Shown here piece after piece: positions 14,401 through 26,198 of a DNA stretch of 64,000 bases. Under the pieces are notes generated by a model that searched no databases, was not told where the DNA came from, and saw only the letters and a program-made list of their open reading frames with translations. Each line of letters opens with the position of its first letter. Within the stretch, counting starts at the first letter, position 1. The stretch is from NCBI RefSeq assembly GCF_932526225.1, contig NC_064039.1, positions 11,860,139 to 11,924,138 on the forward strand. The letters run 5' to 3'. The stretch is from Nematostella vectensis (Eukaryota > Cnidaria > Anthozoa > Actiniaria > Edwardsiidae). A program made the translations under genes and the position numbers.

Positions 14401-14794
14401 TGGCCTTGAATTCTATAGTTTAGCCGTTTAGCTATAAGAAGAAACAATCAGCACACAAAATGATACGGGTTATGTAGTTTTTGTATGGATCACTAAAGCG
14501 GAATGCCGCGTGTCGCAGGGTGACTCAATTACCATGAAATTATATACAATGGGCATTTTGTAAACAGTGATTTCCCTGTGACAGTAGCAGTTTATCAAGC
14601 CTGAATTTCAGCTGTGTGCAGTTTAAATTTGATCATGTTTTGATGCGTAAATTGTACTTACCCAATCTCGATGCACTTGTGTCAACACCAAGTTCTGACT
14701 TTTGTTTGAACGTTGAGGATGAAAGTTTATAAAATACCCATATAACGAAGACCACTGACACAGCGATTGCAATATTATTATAGTTTGGTCGCAT
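4619..14794 (-). CDS. HEXD: Hexosaminidase D-like GH20 enzyme, 16 exons, 539 aa
   Basis: Exons (minus order): 14794-14662, 12023-11888, 11517-11448, 11378-11352, 11191-11082, 10156-10069, 9624-9546, 9463-9378, 8831-8666, 8352-8284, 7922-7863, 7581-7449, 7192-7110, 6316-6229, 5741-5640, 4808-4619 (TAA). All junctions use GT..AG and keep phase. The GH20 core matches animal hexosaminidase D closely: LVHLDLKGAPPKMSYL (residues about 97-112), LLVEYEDTFPYQGDL, IIPLVQTFGHMEFVLKH, HVGGDE (238-243) carrying the GH20 Asp-Glu pair (D242, E243), PLMWDDMMRE, MWAASAFKG and DHYGSLCELLPAGLPSLA. The family removes terminal N-acetylgalactosamine/glucosamine from glycoconjugates. Unlike the short human form, this one starts with a hydrophobic anchor (residues about 7-22) and a coiled-coil-like linker (about 45-89), suggesting a membrane-tethered type II protein. 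The C-terminal exon is acidic and helical. Confidence 0.93.
4913..5330. repeat. Minisatellite, ~34-bp unit, about 11 copies
   Basis: Tandem units built on GTGTTACGATTACTTCTGAG followed by TGAGTTAAGGCAAA, with units varying in length and by point changes (AATT for ACTT, missing segments near 5290). It lies in the last intron of the HEXD-like gene. It has no spacer/repeat structure, so it is not a CRISPR array. Confidence 0.9.
6425..7029. mobile_element. MITE-like inverted-repeat element in HEXD intron
   Basis: The left end AGGGACCTTAAGATC and right end GATCTTAAGGTCTCT are inverted complements with one mismatch, and both are followed inward by AAACC-type sequence. Further in, both arms carry versions of a CCGCAAACC...GCGGT motif. 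No transposase reading frame is visible, so it is non-autonomous. It lies between the exons at 6229-6316 and 7110-7192. Confidence 0.7.
8434..8475. repeat. (TA)n microsatellite
   Basis: About 20 TA dinucleotides in an intron of the HEXD-like gene. A run of G follows at about 8561-8579. Confidence 0.95.
9028..9220. mobile_element. Partial copy of the TTGACCCCTCAAC repeat family
   Basis: It opens with TTGACCCCTCAACTGGCCTG and TACCGG, then continues with a lower-similarity match to the sequence after 62980 (GGTTCTAAGACAAATTTCAAATC corresponds to GGTTCTTTGACAAATCTCAAATC near 63160). Only the left part is present. It lies in the HEXD intron between 8831 and 9378. Confidence 0.6.
14101..14369. mobile_element. 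Near-palindromic MITE in HEXD intron 1
   Basis: The two halves are long inverted repeats: GACACAGAAAGCGGGCCATG on the left and CATGGCCCACTTTCTGTGTC on the right. The similarity continues inward through CCAATCAGACTCGGCTTGAA and beyond for about 100 bases. The centre carries ACTCGTAAAAATACGAGT, itself a palindrome. It has no coding capacity. Two inverted CCAAT boxes lie in the arms. Confidence 0.85.
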
Positions 14795-14942
14795 AATAGG
14801 AGAAAAAAATGCAAGTAGCAGTATGTTAGCTCTTGCCCAAAGTATTACGTTTTCAGTGGATCAGGGTCGCCATCTTGATTTAGAAGCAACATGGCTTATC
14901 TTATATTGGGACTCCTGTGGTAAAATGTCACTGGACGTTTCG

Positions 14943-15249
14943 ATATACACCTATTTAAAAAAAAGTTGTCAGTGCAAATGGCGAATGGCAAATAGTAAAT
15001 GGCAGTTCTAAGCCCGAACGCTGCTTCTGGGTACTAATCATTCGTAAAATTAAAGATTTTAAATAAAGTCTAGCAATGTCAGAGACATACATTGATGATC
15101 TTTAATGGATAATTGTTTGATTTATCCATATTCTTCATCATTTAGTAGAAATTTAATGAGACCCATGGTTCCTTACGGTTCTAGAACTGCCATTTGCCAA
15201 TCGCCATTTGCCGTTTCGCACGGACAACGTTTTTTGAAATAGGTATACA
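14943..15249. mobile_element. Palindromic MITE just upstream of HEXD
   Basis: The left arm reads ATATACACCTATTT, then GTTGTC, then AAATGGCGAATGGCAAATAG and GGCAGTTCTA. The right arm is its inverted complement: TAGAACTGCC, ATTTGCCAATCGCCATTTGC, GACAAC, AAATAGGTATACAC. The middle is unrelated AT-rich DNA. TATACACCTATTTCAA ends also occur singly at about 12350 and 22312, suggesting a family. Confidence 0.8.
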
Positions 15250-15255
15250 CAGTGA

Positions 15256-16675
15256 CAGGGGCTCATAAGTAGGAGCAATCATGCCGCGCGCGGAGCTCCA
15301 TAGATATAGAAATATGCTATAACTATGCGACTTGGTTTTGTGGTCATTGCGCGGGCACCCTGTGGTGTCACTCGCCAGTCAGCCGCGCAACTCCCAGGCC
15401 CCACTCGGCCCCGTAATGGCGGCTAAATACAAGGACAAAGCTTGTCAGAATGTAGCTTTACAAATGTACATTAATGGAACTTTTATCAAGGGGAAGGGTT
15501 TTTTTAGGGCAAGATACTTAAACTTTATAACACTAGCAACAACCTTGTTCTTTTTCAATAAAAGAATTCTGTTCACATAGCTTGGATAGCGTAAACATGG
15601 CCTCTTTAGAGGCCTGTGGTGGTGAAAGAGTTAAGATAATGGGAAAGGGGAATGTCAAGAAATGCTCAATCAAATTATTTTCATTACTGTTATATTTTTT
15701 TCACCAAACCTTTCAAGTTGAGTCAATTTCCTTTATATCTCCTCTCCCGTCGACTATTTTTTAGTCGATTGATATTCTTTGCTTCCTCTCTACCCCAAAC
15801 ATAGATCAATGAAAGGGTTTGGTTTGAAATTATAAGTTAGCATTTTAGCACTGTCAGTGATGCCTTAGATGTTTTTTTAGGATTTGCTTCCAAAATCAAT
15901 CTGTTTTTTCTTCATTGCATTCATTTTGGAGTAGGCCACCAACAACAAGGCCACTATATGGTAGAGGGGGTTGCCCCAATATGTAATGCATGAAAGGAGA
16001 AATATTTTAGGATTTTAATTTCCAGACATTTTTCTGAATATTCGGTCCAATGAAGGAGAGAATCGCCACTTAATCAATACATAAAAATTACAGTATGGCA
16101 TCTAAACAGTCTAAATATATTATTTCGAATCTTTGGAATGCTGTTACATCCATGACATATTCTGCACAAGGGCAAAGCTTGTCGGAGTATTGTTTTGATT
16201 AAAAAATATTCATAATGGAACTTCTATGATGGGACATAAGAATTTACCATTAGACTCTTGACAACTTTGACAGCCATATTCACACCAGGAATTGTGTTTG
16301 TTAACTTTGATGTACTGCATAATTCGAATTCGATGACCTCGATTAGTCAACACAAAAGGTGTCCAATGCTGGCTCCGCTTTTAGGCAGTGCCAGTGCCAC
16401 GCGCGAGTAGTGACGTGAGGCTGCACGCTTAAATTGCAGTTAGGAAGAATATATTTTTATCCATCATCCGTCGGTTTTGTTTACCAAAATAATTGCAAGC
16501 TAGAATTCAAAGTCGTATGTAGGGTTGGATTATCGGGGGCTTACCGGGTGACTTTTCGGGCTTCCGGGTTGGTCAGGACTTTTGAGAAACGACCCCCTGA
16601 TCCTAGAGGAAACGCCGTGACACCTAAATATACCAAAATATGGGGAATTTGATTGCCCCTATTTATGAGCCCCTG
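15256..16675. mobile_element. Element with 25-bp terminal inverted repeats (CAGGGGCTCATAA family)
   Basis: The left end CAGGGGCTCATAAGTAGG with GCAATC faces GATTGCCCCTATTTATGAGC with CCCTG at the right end, so the last 25 bases are inverted complements with very few differences. The right subterminal GATCCTAGAGGAAACGCCGTG recurs in the elements at 1430 and 54107-56600. No transposase is visible. I could not find a convincing target duplication (left flank CACAGTGA, right flank ACGCCAAT). Confidence 0.6.
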
Positions 16676-16936
16676 ACGCCAATGAAGCAAAAAAATATAA
16701 TCAATGACATCGGAAAAAATAACTCCTTCATTTCCCATGCCCGGTTCTTCGACTACTATTAAAAACCAACGATAAAATGCGCTATTCAACTTTATTGAGA
16801 AAATTATTATATTATCTAAATTCTTTATCAAATATACAGATACCTTTTGAGGGTTTATCACAATATTATATCCTAGCATTATTCTTCCATACCACTTAAT
16901 CTACTGATAGTCTCAATATCATCCTAGATTTGTAGA

Positions 16937-17031
16937 CAGGCGCGTACGCAGAATTGGCTGAGATGGGGGGGGGGAGGGGTGCGCAGTCATAGGTATCATA
17001 TAGAAAAAGCACCCCCCTGTGTACGCGCCTG
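16937..17031. mobile_element. 95-bp MITE with 5-bp target duplication
   Basis: It starts CAGGCGCGTACGCAG and ends CTGTGTACGCGCCTG, which are near-perfect inverted complements. GTAGA directly flanks both sides (16932-16936 and 17032-17036), consistent with a 5-base target duplication. The inside has a G-rich run mirrored by ACCCCCC. A related end occurs at 3929. Confidence 0.75.
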
Positions 17032-17591
17032 GTAGAAAAACTTCCATCTAACTTGATATTAACCTGAGCTCAGTTTTACAAGCCCTTTTTGGCCAAGACT
17101 AGCGCTCAAACATTTTAGCCGAACTCAAAGTTTAGCGCCCGCCCAAAATTCATTTTCTTGTTAGGGAGTGACGCTATCTTTAAATTCGGCCTATAATATC
17201 AACGCAGTTATGTCATCATAATGAAATACTGAGCAATCCGGGAGGAAATAGAAGTTCACTTCATGCTTTGCGTGGAGATGGTAATAAAGGAATCTAAACA
17301 GGATACCTGGACAGGAGAACATGTTCTCCTGATCCGAATAAGATATTTAATTAAGGCCCTGTTTTTCATATAGGTTCTTACAACAAATAAAAGAGGCTTA
17401 AATACTGCGTCTTTGTGGTAGTGCAAAATTAAAAAAAAACACATCTCGAATAAGGCAATAAAATAACCGCTAAATATATGTCAGTTAATAAATAGTGAAA
17501 TACAATATCTATATATATAGCAAAAAATCTACAGCTCATCAGAACACTGCTTAGCAGCCGCTCCTAGTTTTACAAACGTCCCCCAGCTTCT

Positions 17592-17624
17592 ATTGGCTGA
17601 GTGGCTGGTCGGTTAATGACGTCA
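17592..17624. promoter_or_regulatory. CCAAT box plus CRE palindrome (TGACGTCA)
   Basis: ATTGG at 17592-17596 (inverted CCAAT) is followed 21 bases later by a perfect TGACGTCA at 17617-17624. This pairing is typical of promoters bound by NF-Y and CREB/ATF factors. No transcript start is visible from sequence, and no coding start lies nearby. It could serve a non-coding first exon of the HEXD-like gene or be part of a repeat. Confidence 0.25.
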
Positions 17625-17740
17625 CTTTGGCTGCTCGCCACGTAATGGGACAGCTTATCGCATACTGTAGAATGCATGACTACAGAGAGCTGTCACTAAA
17701 CGCCTAGGGATGACGCTACCCAATACTCAAAACCTCTGAA

Positions 17741-18243
17741 AATCTGTAAACAAGCTAAAACGTGTAAATTTGTGTCACAGTGCTGTTAACAGTCGACTAG
17801 AAAAGGATACAATTTTTGTCGGGGGCTTTTTTCTTGAGAAAATCCAGTACGGCACAAATAGGGGACGCACTCAATCAAGCAGCATTTAAACAATCGAAAA
17901 CTGAAATTTCTACCCCTCAAAACTGCATAGAAAGGATAATGAATGGTAGTAAGGCTTGACTATCTACAAGTTTATCGATTTCTGGATTTCTTCCAGAAAT
18001 CTGTAAACAAACTAAAACGTGTAAATTGGTGTCACAGCGCTGTTCACAGTCGACTAGGAAAGGGTACAATTTTGGTCGGGGGCTTTTTTCTTGAGAAAAT
18101 CCAGTACGGCACAAATGAGGGGACGCACTCAATCAAGCAGCATTTAAACAATCGAAAACTGAAATTTCTACCCCTCAAAACTGCATAGAAAGGATAATGA
18201 ATGCTAGTAAGGCTTGACTATCTACAAGTTTATCGATTTCTGT
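17741..18243. repeat. Two-copy tandem duplication, period 257 bp
   Basis: Sequence from about 17741 (CTGTAAACAAGCTAAAACGTG) to about 17984 repeats from about 17998 (CTGTAAACAAACTAAAACGTG) to 18243 with only scattered differences. Both copies end TACAAGTTTATCGATTTCTG. The second copy runs to within 30 bases of the PTDSS2-like stop codon, so the duplication forms that gene's 3' flank or 3' UTR. Confidence 0.9.
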
Positions 18244-18270
18244 TAGTATCATACCATTCACGAATCACCA

Positions 18271-21200
18271 TTATTCTTGTTTTCCATTTTGATATTGCAT
18301 CTTCGCATTATACGTTTTCTTCGCATGCTTGGGTGAACTCAAGTAAAACCCACTCAGAATATCAGACCAGAAGTTCCAAACAGTCCAAACCAGCATACTG
18401 ATCAAGCCAATCGCCCAGAAAGCGGTGATATGAGGAGGGAAAGGCGTGAAGATGGTCTGAGGGTCGAATTTAAGGCAGATAAGAACCTCGGTGGCGATTA
18501 TGGCCGCCACTACCCACGCCTGTTGACCAAATCGCTTCACATTCCTTGAAAAAACAATTAAAAAGATTAAAAAGCACACATTTTATTATAATCGTAACAT
18601 ACCACTATTAAAACTAAGTATAGAAGAACTATTCATTCGGTGTCTTTAGCAACCCGATAGATAATCGTGACTGACTTTAAGGGGGGTGATTTTGCAATGT
18701 ATTGCCCTGTCTCCTTGTATAAGTTGGCTACGAAAAGAAAGAGGGGGTTAATGGGGCAAACAGATAACTAAGATAGCAAATTGGTAAATTTGGTAAATTG
18801 GGGTGGGATTTAGTTAGGATTCAATAAGGTACATTTATTGAAGATAAGAAAAATTAAAGGAGAAGAAAAGTAGAAAAAAAAACACAGGAAGAAGACGAGT
18901 AGTCAGACAAAAAATATAACAGTAAAATAGCAGTAGCCGCCACGGAAGGATGAAACGCCTTTGTCGACCGCCTCATAAAACCTGGGCAGATGAATCTTTA
19001 ACTCACTCGTCAAACATGTACTCGTATGTCTCGTTCAGTGCTACGCTGCCGATGAATAAGAAAAGTATCACTCGCATCCAATTCAGGAAGTGAGGCGGAG
19101 GGATCCACAAGATGAATTTCAGATAGAACAGGGTCAGCTCAGCCGTCAGATACTGGAAAATCAAAAGGAAAACAGTGTCCACAATAAACTATGGAAGTTT
19201 ATAATGAAATAAATAGGAAACAAAAACATTTGAACTTTGTTTTCGGTGGCAATACTATAATGCAAAACGATTGTAATGTTGATCTGATGATTTTTTTTTA
19301 CAAAATTTATGGCGTTGTAACTGCTGATCAAAATCATGCTGATTAGGAAACGAGCATTTAGATTTTTTCTTGGGTGGTAGGCTCTATAACCGGGGGTCGC
19401 TAGGTCTCCGGATTGCATGATCACAGAAACGAGCTAGAAAAAGAGTCCATGGGCGGCCATATAATAATGCAAACGATAGTTGTGTTGATGCAATGATGAT
19501 ATGTTTGCTCAGAAAGTTGATGATTATAACATTGCTCTTGATATCAATACTGCTGATAAGGGAACACATACACTGAACTTATCTTCATAAAAAATGTTGT
19601 TAAAAATAATGATGATGATCATCATGTGTTGACGCTAATCAAAGCTGCTGTTGATGTTAATATTTTTGCTACAGCTGCATTGCTGATTCTGATACAATGG
19701 TAATTATGTTGATGGTGATAATAATTAGGATGAGTGGGAGTTAATAATTATTCAACAAGCATAAGGATGTTGTTTACTGGGCGACATGGTAAACAAAAAG
19801 TAATTTCTCTTACAACAGCGGTAATACCGCACACGGCCAGCCAACGCTTCAGTGTTTTTGTTGCTCCCCAGTCATAAGCTGTCCATGAATATGGTGTGAA
19901 CTGTTGTGCTACTCGCTTTAATTTGCCACTAAAATGGAGGAGGAAAAACAACTTAACTGGTGTTACAAAAAAGGAGGATAAAAATAACAATTAGTCACCA
20001 ACCTATAACTAGGAATATTCCAGAGTCCTCGCCAATGAAAAGGCTTAAAAAACGAAAACGAAAATAGTTAGTAAGACAATTATACAAATAAGCAGAGGAC
20101 CCATGAATTCTGGTATATTTACACCAGATTTTAATTTCTAGTATTTAAAAAGTAAGTAACAAATTATTACACTACATTTAAATTACTCAATACATTTTAC
20201 TGTAATATAGAAAATTGTAGAGAGTACAGCCAGCTAGCAGGGTCTCATTTGAGGTTATTAAGAAAGATTTTGCTTTCAAAAGCTGCAAGCTGATCCATGT
20301 GCCTCCCTCTGGAGGCTCCAGGGTTCCCAATGGTAAAAAACAAAAAATCTGAATAACCCCAAGGAAAGGCTTTTGCAGATTACCTATATGGGCAGCACAG
20401 TATGAACCAGAGTTTGTACCTTTATAGACAGATAATCGCATGTTTTCATTCCTAAGTATGTGCCAATAGCATTACAAACGAGGACGTCCATTATCCACTG
20501 AAAGATTACAAAGATAATGAAAATTAAGATGGGTAAAAGTACTAACAAAGTGTAAAAGAACTTACGGAGCCTTAATGTTTTCTTAGGTGCATTGGTTACT
20601 GTACAACCCACGCATGTCAAATGGTCAATTAAAGCTACATATTTGCTGGGATGATAAACCTTAATTTCTTTTATAAATAATAAAGTACAGAACGTATGTC
20701 CTGTTGCACAAATTAACTCCAGGCCCCAATAGCTTATGTAGCCTCTCTATTCAGAGCCTCTATCGGCCAGATAAAAAGGAACTTACATGATCCCACCAGC
20801 ATTCACAAAAGTTTGGAAGTTGGTGTTCTAGAGTGTATTCCAAGACTTCAAACAGCACACTGATAACAATGCACAGCCAGTAATCCCTAATCATCAATGC
20901 CTTGAGAAGAAATCAGAAAATAAAGAGAGATTAGATTTCATACTCAGTATCAGATCATTTTGTGCAATTTAACAACAATGCCAGAACTTTAATGAAGTAA
21001 GTAATGCAAAACATTGTTCAGAGAGAAACGTGTGTAGGCTTAGGCTAGATAAAGTTCAACATACAATGACCCTCAGCTCCTCCTCTACTTTAAATTTAGT
21101 TAGACAATTGGTCCAGGGAACGTTTCAGCATGTCATAACTTCAGATCCTTCCCGAACCAGACCTTTAACATTCTCAAGGAGCGCTGTCGTAATGCAGTCA

Positions 21201-24200
21201 ACAATAAAGTTAACATTTTGTTTCCATACCTTTTATATTTTAAAAGTAAATGATTAGATTATAATATGTATAAGATTAGGTAGCTAGGATATAACAGGTG
21301 AAGAGCCATTTGTAATGGAAATACTGTTATTAAACCTTTATTACTATTATTATTATTGTTATTATTTTTTTTATCAATCACATCAACAAAACTTTGCTAT
21401 AACGAGGTCATCTTTAAGATTTTTTTTACAAACTACTAAAGTAACACTGACCTTTGCCCACCAGCCACATAAGTGTGCGAAGACAAAGATGTCAAACTTT
21501 TGCTAGAAAAAGAAAGGAAATAATTTAAACAACTGTTAATCTTTTTACTGAATAGAAGCAATCCATTACAAACCAAGAAATTGTGGAATGGTCCATCAGG
21601 ATGTCCCGGAGTGTAGAATGCGCAGTCCTCCCCATAAGAGACTTCAGGTAATGGTTCTCCAAGGCTCTTATCAATATATTTCAGCAGCTGGCGTGCATCA
21701 TCAACAGACTAGAAAATAAGTTATTCCCATTCACTTTCATTTATACCATTTATTTAATCCACTGTTGACCAGATATGAAAAGCATTGTTCACTACTCATT
21801 AACAAAGTTCTTCATACCCTTCAACTCAGAATTATCTTATACAGTAAGTCATACAGATTGTACAAAAAAAGAAATCCATAATCTTGGTAAGTCAAACATC
21901 AAGATGTCTCTAGAATATTATCCTACCTGGAAAAGAATAAATATCAATGCCAGTTCATAGAGCACACTGAGGCAAAGCATCAACCGCCAAAATGCTGGAA
22001 ACAAATAAGGATTATGTGATTTCTTACATACAGGTCAATGAAAATTAATATATGTAAGGGATCAAGGAATAAACTATAAAGGAATAATATGGTTTAGGTT
22101 TAAATGGAGGTACTTTACATAATTTCAAGTGTAGCACCATTTAATAATACCTGGGTGTGGTCGCTTGAAGGGACCATCGCGAATTTGAGTGACACCAAAC
22201 AGTAAAAACACCATAAAACAGGCAAACAGCCCTCTGTCAGACAAAAGATCAAAGATGTTTGACAAAAAGATACAGCGAAATAAAGGAAACAAACACTTTT
22301 ATCATGAGAGTATACACCTATTTCAAATAAGGTTTCACTCAGAGAATAAAATACGTGCAGGTTTCAAAAACAGTAGAAGCTTGTGTTTACATTTTTATGA
22401 ACATTCAAATAGCTTTCAGATACAAGGATTCAGCCATTTATATGCTACCCATAAACCACCGCAGGTTACGACACATGGATTCTCGAGTGCAACCTTATTT
22501 AAAATAGTTGATGTAGCATGTTGGGCATGATGTTAATGGCATCCACTAAGGGAGGTAGGATTTGCATTGCTCTTGATTATTTTGTTTATTCTGCCTTACA
22601 GTATATGATATTCACAATTAAAAAAACATTAAAGATCCTATTCTAAGTCTTCTGGATGCCAAAGAATAGGACACTCAATCTATGATAAAGTAGAACTATT
22701 TACTGACACAAATTTAGTGTTCTTTGTTATTGAAGCAGGAGTATCATTGATAACTCACATAAACAGAAACAGCTATTTTTCAAACAGGTAATCAGCTAAC
22801 AAATTAAGAAATTACACTTCCTTTCAAGGAATACTGTTTTTGTGTGGGAAAATCACAATATTTGTGAAGTTGTGAACATGATATACTAACAGCATTTAGT
22901 TATGCAATAAAACTTGGCAATAAAATTATTACCAACAATATCAACATTATCCCTTACAGTAAAAATACTGTATACTCGCTTCTAACCAATCGTGCCTGAT
23001 TTGACTCCTAGTCAACTAGGCCGGATGGGCAGTAAAACAGTGAAATTTTTTCTACAGCAATTTCTCTCTTTTTTTTTTCTAAGAGATCAATATGATATAA
23101 AGTATGCTTTCAAAGTCTAGAGAATGCATGACACTCCTGCTTTAGCTGAGAGTTTTATATGTATAAATGAATAAAGATAATGTAATTATTTAGAAGAGAA
23201 AATATAACAGCTGATATATGTTTTAATACCCTGCTAACTCAAACCCCCAAACTAATTTTTGTCTTTCCTTCAAATTTCAAGTTACTTCTGAAGCCACCTC
23301 TCTATTTGCAATTGAAAGAAATGATTGCAGTGTCCCTCTAGATTTAATCTGAAAGTCGGCCTATGATGAAAATAATACAAAACTTTTCCCACAAATAAGA
23401 ACTTAGCATTTTCTAGACAAACTTCTTTCAAATGAGGTGCATATACATATAGTTAAGCAATGAACTGAGTCATTCATTGCTAAACTAAACAAGCTCCTAC
23501 AAAGTGGAGCACTATCTTGGCTCAAGGTGAAAACATCTACCGGAAAACACATACATATATGTATATAGTCCAAAAAACAGCCCTCCTTATCCTTTATGTA
23601 CTATGGTGATCTACATCCACAATGCCAGCAACAGGGTCACGGCTCACACATTGATTACAGTATGTGCATGCTTGCATTTCTAGTTGCCATTATATCATGT
23701 TTAGATATCATTTCATGCTTTCCCACATCCTCGTTAGGATGTGACGCTGGAAAAATAAGCAGCAGAATAGAATGTGCACAAGCCAGCATCCTGTTGCCAG
23801 TGTGAAACATAGATACCACATGTACCCCAAGCTCACTGTGTCTAGTGGTTCACGTTACGTCGCGACCGTTGAAGGCTGTATCCAAGTAGCTGGTCAGAAG
23901 GATAATCGGATGGTCATGAGGTTAGCTAATGTGTGATTTTGAAGCAGATATAATTTAAATATCAAGATTGGTCTTGATGGCATCTAGGAAGATCAGACTG
24001 AATTGTGGGGAAGGAATTTTGACAAAATATTGAATTCTGAGCAAGCTAGAAGGGAATTACTTCAGTTTTTATGGCAGCCGTGGGGTTAAGGTAATTCCCT
24101 TGAAATAGTTCTACAATTTTTTTAAAACTTGGCATAAACAATATTGAAGTTAAGGGCTTTCAAAAAATGTAATAAAAAAATGGGGGAACCAACCTCGTTT

Positions 24201-26198
24201 TCACAACAGAGGGGAGTAGAGTTGATGCGTTTTTACTGATCGCGCAAGAAAAAATCCCAACTCTTAGTTTTCAAAGAGTGCCTATAGTCTTTAGAAAATT
24301 AAGTTCTGTTTGTAACCGACTTTATTTTTCTGTCAAAGCGATTTTAAGTAAAAAATGTGCGCCTTTTGCTGTGTTTTCTTGTACAACTGTGGCGCACACG
24401 CACTGAATACCGGAAAATTCGAACAAACAGCGCATGCCACTATGCGCAGAAGGGGTGCGCAGTGCAATTCAAGTGAATTACCTTAAAGTGTGCAACCTTT
24501 CTCTCTTATGTATAAGGGGAAACAGAACAATGTAACTCTCAAAATGCTGGCCCAAATGGCTTGAAACTTTACCCAGACCATATTTAAGACTACACTGTCA
24601 GGTCAGAATATTTTTGAAAGTTTTATGACTTTATTTTGTAGTAAAGTGAACGGCTTATTTCAATCCGATATGTTTACTGTAAACCATGACACACACAATG
24701 TAACGTGAACCACTATAATTTATTCATACACACAGTGAGCTTGGGGTACCTGTGTAGTTACTAGCTCAACATAATGTTATAATATCATTGTTCTTGTTAA
24801 GGGAGTATGAACTTATCCGTCAGTTCTTAAGTGATGACTTTTCTGTGGTAGGAAACCATCAAGAGATGTAAATTCTATTTTTTTTCTAAAGCACATGTAA
24901 TACTAGAACATGCACATTTTTTGTAAGGTTGTTGTAACCTTTTTTTTTCTCATGCCATCTATTTGGTATAAATTTGCTTTAATATTTCACATTCTTTGGT
25001 CTTCCCTGAAGAAAATTTTGCAAAGTGGACTACTAGTTTTTGCTGGATTAGCTCGCTAGTGGCAATTATTGTATTTAAAGGTAAAGGTAAAAGGTATATC
25101 ATATTCATTGCTCTGGTTCAAGAATATGACAAGAATATGATATTTCGAATTACTGTTTTTGAAGCCTTTTACATTACCTCTTGGTGTTATACTGACTGCT
25201 GTACTGGGATTGTTCAAACAATGCAACATAGATGAGGACACAAATCAGGCCTATCAGAACTGTGATCGTATGAGCTTGCCTGCAAAAACAATACATGCAT
25301 GTCAAACAAAATATATTCGCCTTGAAGACAATCATATAGAATCAAAAAGCCCAAAATGTTGTGATCTCGTTCCAGAACAATGAATAAAATACAGGGCAGA
25401 GTCTGCCCTGAAGAAGTCTTATTAAAGACGAAAATTTGGCAGAGTCGAATTCCAGTTTTTGGTGTATCGCCTTAGGAAGACATGATATTCTTAAAATGAC
25501 GTATTATGTTTTGACTTTATTACATGCCATTTTGATTCATAAAAAGCAGGTAGAGGCACATAAACACATAGCATCCAGCAGCGAAATTTAAATTCATCCA
25601 GAAATCTTTTGCATACCTCGAATGACCCATCTAAAAATTATCTGATTAAAATGATAGATACATCACTTTTAAACTCGGATATGCGTACCGCAAAATACTT
25701 TCGGGTTAGTCGAGTTTAAACGTGGAAACTAAAACTGGCATGAAAATGTAAACAAATTCGTAACACTACTGATTTAGAATGTAAGCAAGGCCAACAAAAT
25801 AGTATTCAGTGATGGGAAGATTCTTTTAAAGTCGGAAGCAATAAGGCAAAATTATAAATATAGGTACATCAGAATGTGTGACCTGGATGCACGTTGAATG
25901 GTCAGTGAAACTTTGTAAACAAATGAAACTGGTCTTACAATAAATCGCTTCCATCTCACGCCCAAATAACATGTCTAACTCACCAGAAATACGTATTGGT
26001 ACCATCATCAGTGAACTGTTGAGTTTTATTCCGATCCCATTCACAGGCAATACTGAAAGGGCGACTATCAACGTGCGATGTTCCATTGGCCCGAAGTGCC
26101 TTTGCCGATTCCCGCTCACCTCCACTGACTTTAGAAGCTCGACAACAACACGAATTACATACACAAGAACACGTCGCGATTTCTTTCAACTTCGCCAT
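18271..26198 (-). CDS. PTDSS2: Phosphatidylserine synthase 2-like enzyme, 12 exons, 473 aa
   Basis: Exons (minus order): 26198-25984, 25279-25178, 22233-22151, 21994-21927, 21708-21574, 21502-21452, 20900-20787, 20497-20420, 20043-20003, 19928-19814, 19152-19007, 18544-18271 (stop). All junctions are GT..AG and in phase. The product matches PSS2 through [68 protein letters not shown] (residues about 238-256), [37 protein letters not shown] and [20 protein letters not shown]. The family exchanges the head group of phosphatidylethanolamine for L-serine in the ER, at mitochondria-associated membranes. Several hydrophobic membrane segments are evident. Length agrees with the family (about 470-490 aa). 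The N-terminus has an unusual Cys cluster (C10, C12, C14, C17-C19). PSS2 fits better than PSS1 throughout. Confidence 0.95.
23822..24748. mobile_element. Inverted-repeat element in PTDSS2 intron 2
   Basis: The left end TACCCCAAGCTCACTGTGTC, then AGTGGTTCACGTTAC, is mirrored on the right by GTAACGTGAACCACT and CACAGTGAGCTTGGGGTA. The right arm has about 14 extra bases between the two blocks. TA at each extreme could be the target duplication. No transposase is seen inside. Confidence 0.8.

Larger units (their letters stand above)
14795..18270. other. Spacer between PTDSS2-like 3' end and HEXD-like start
   Basis: No host exon seen. The proximal promoter of the HEXD-like gene has only about 150 bases before a palindromic MITE (14943-15249). 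That MITE is nearly abutted by a larger inverted-repeat element (15256-16675). A small 95-base element (16937-17031), a CCAAT/CRE-containing patch (17592-17624) and a tandem duplication (17741-18243) follow. Several short open frames are shadows of these repeats. Confidence 0.5.

Noticed and set aside
16541-16879. 112-codon minus-strand frame, with a similar one at 56346-56696
   Set aside because: Both are translations of the shared terminal arm of the CAGGGGCTCATAA element family, so similarity reflects DNA repeats, not a gene.
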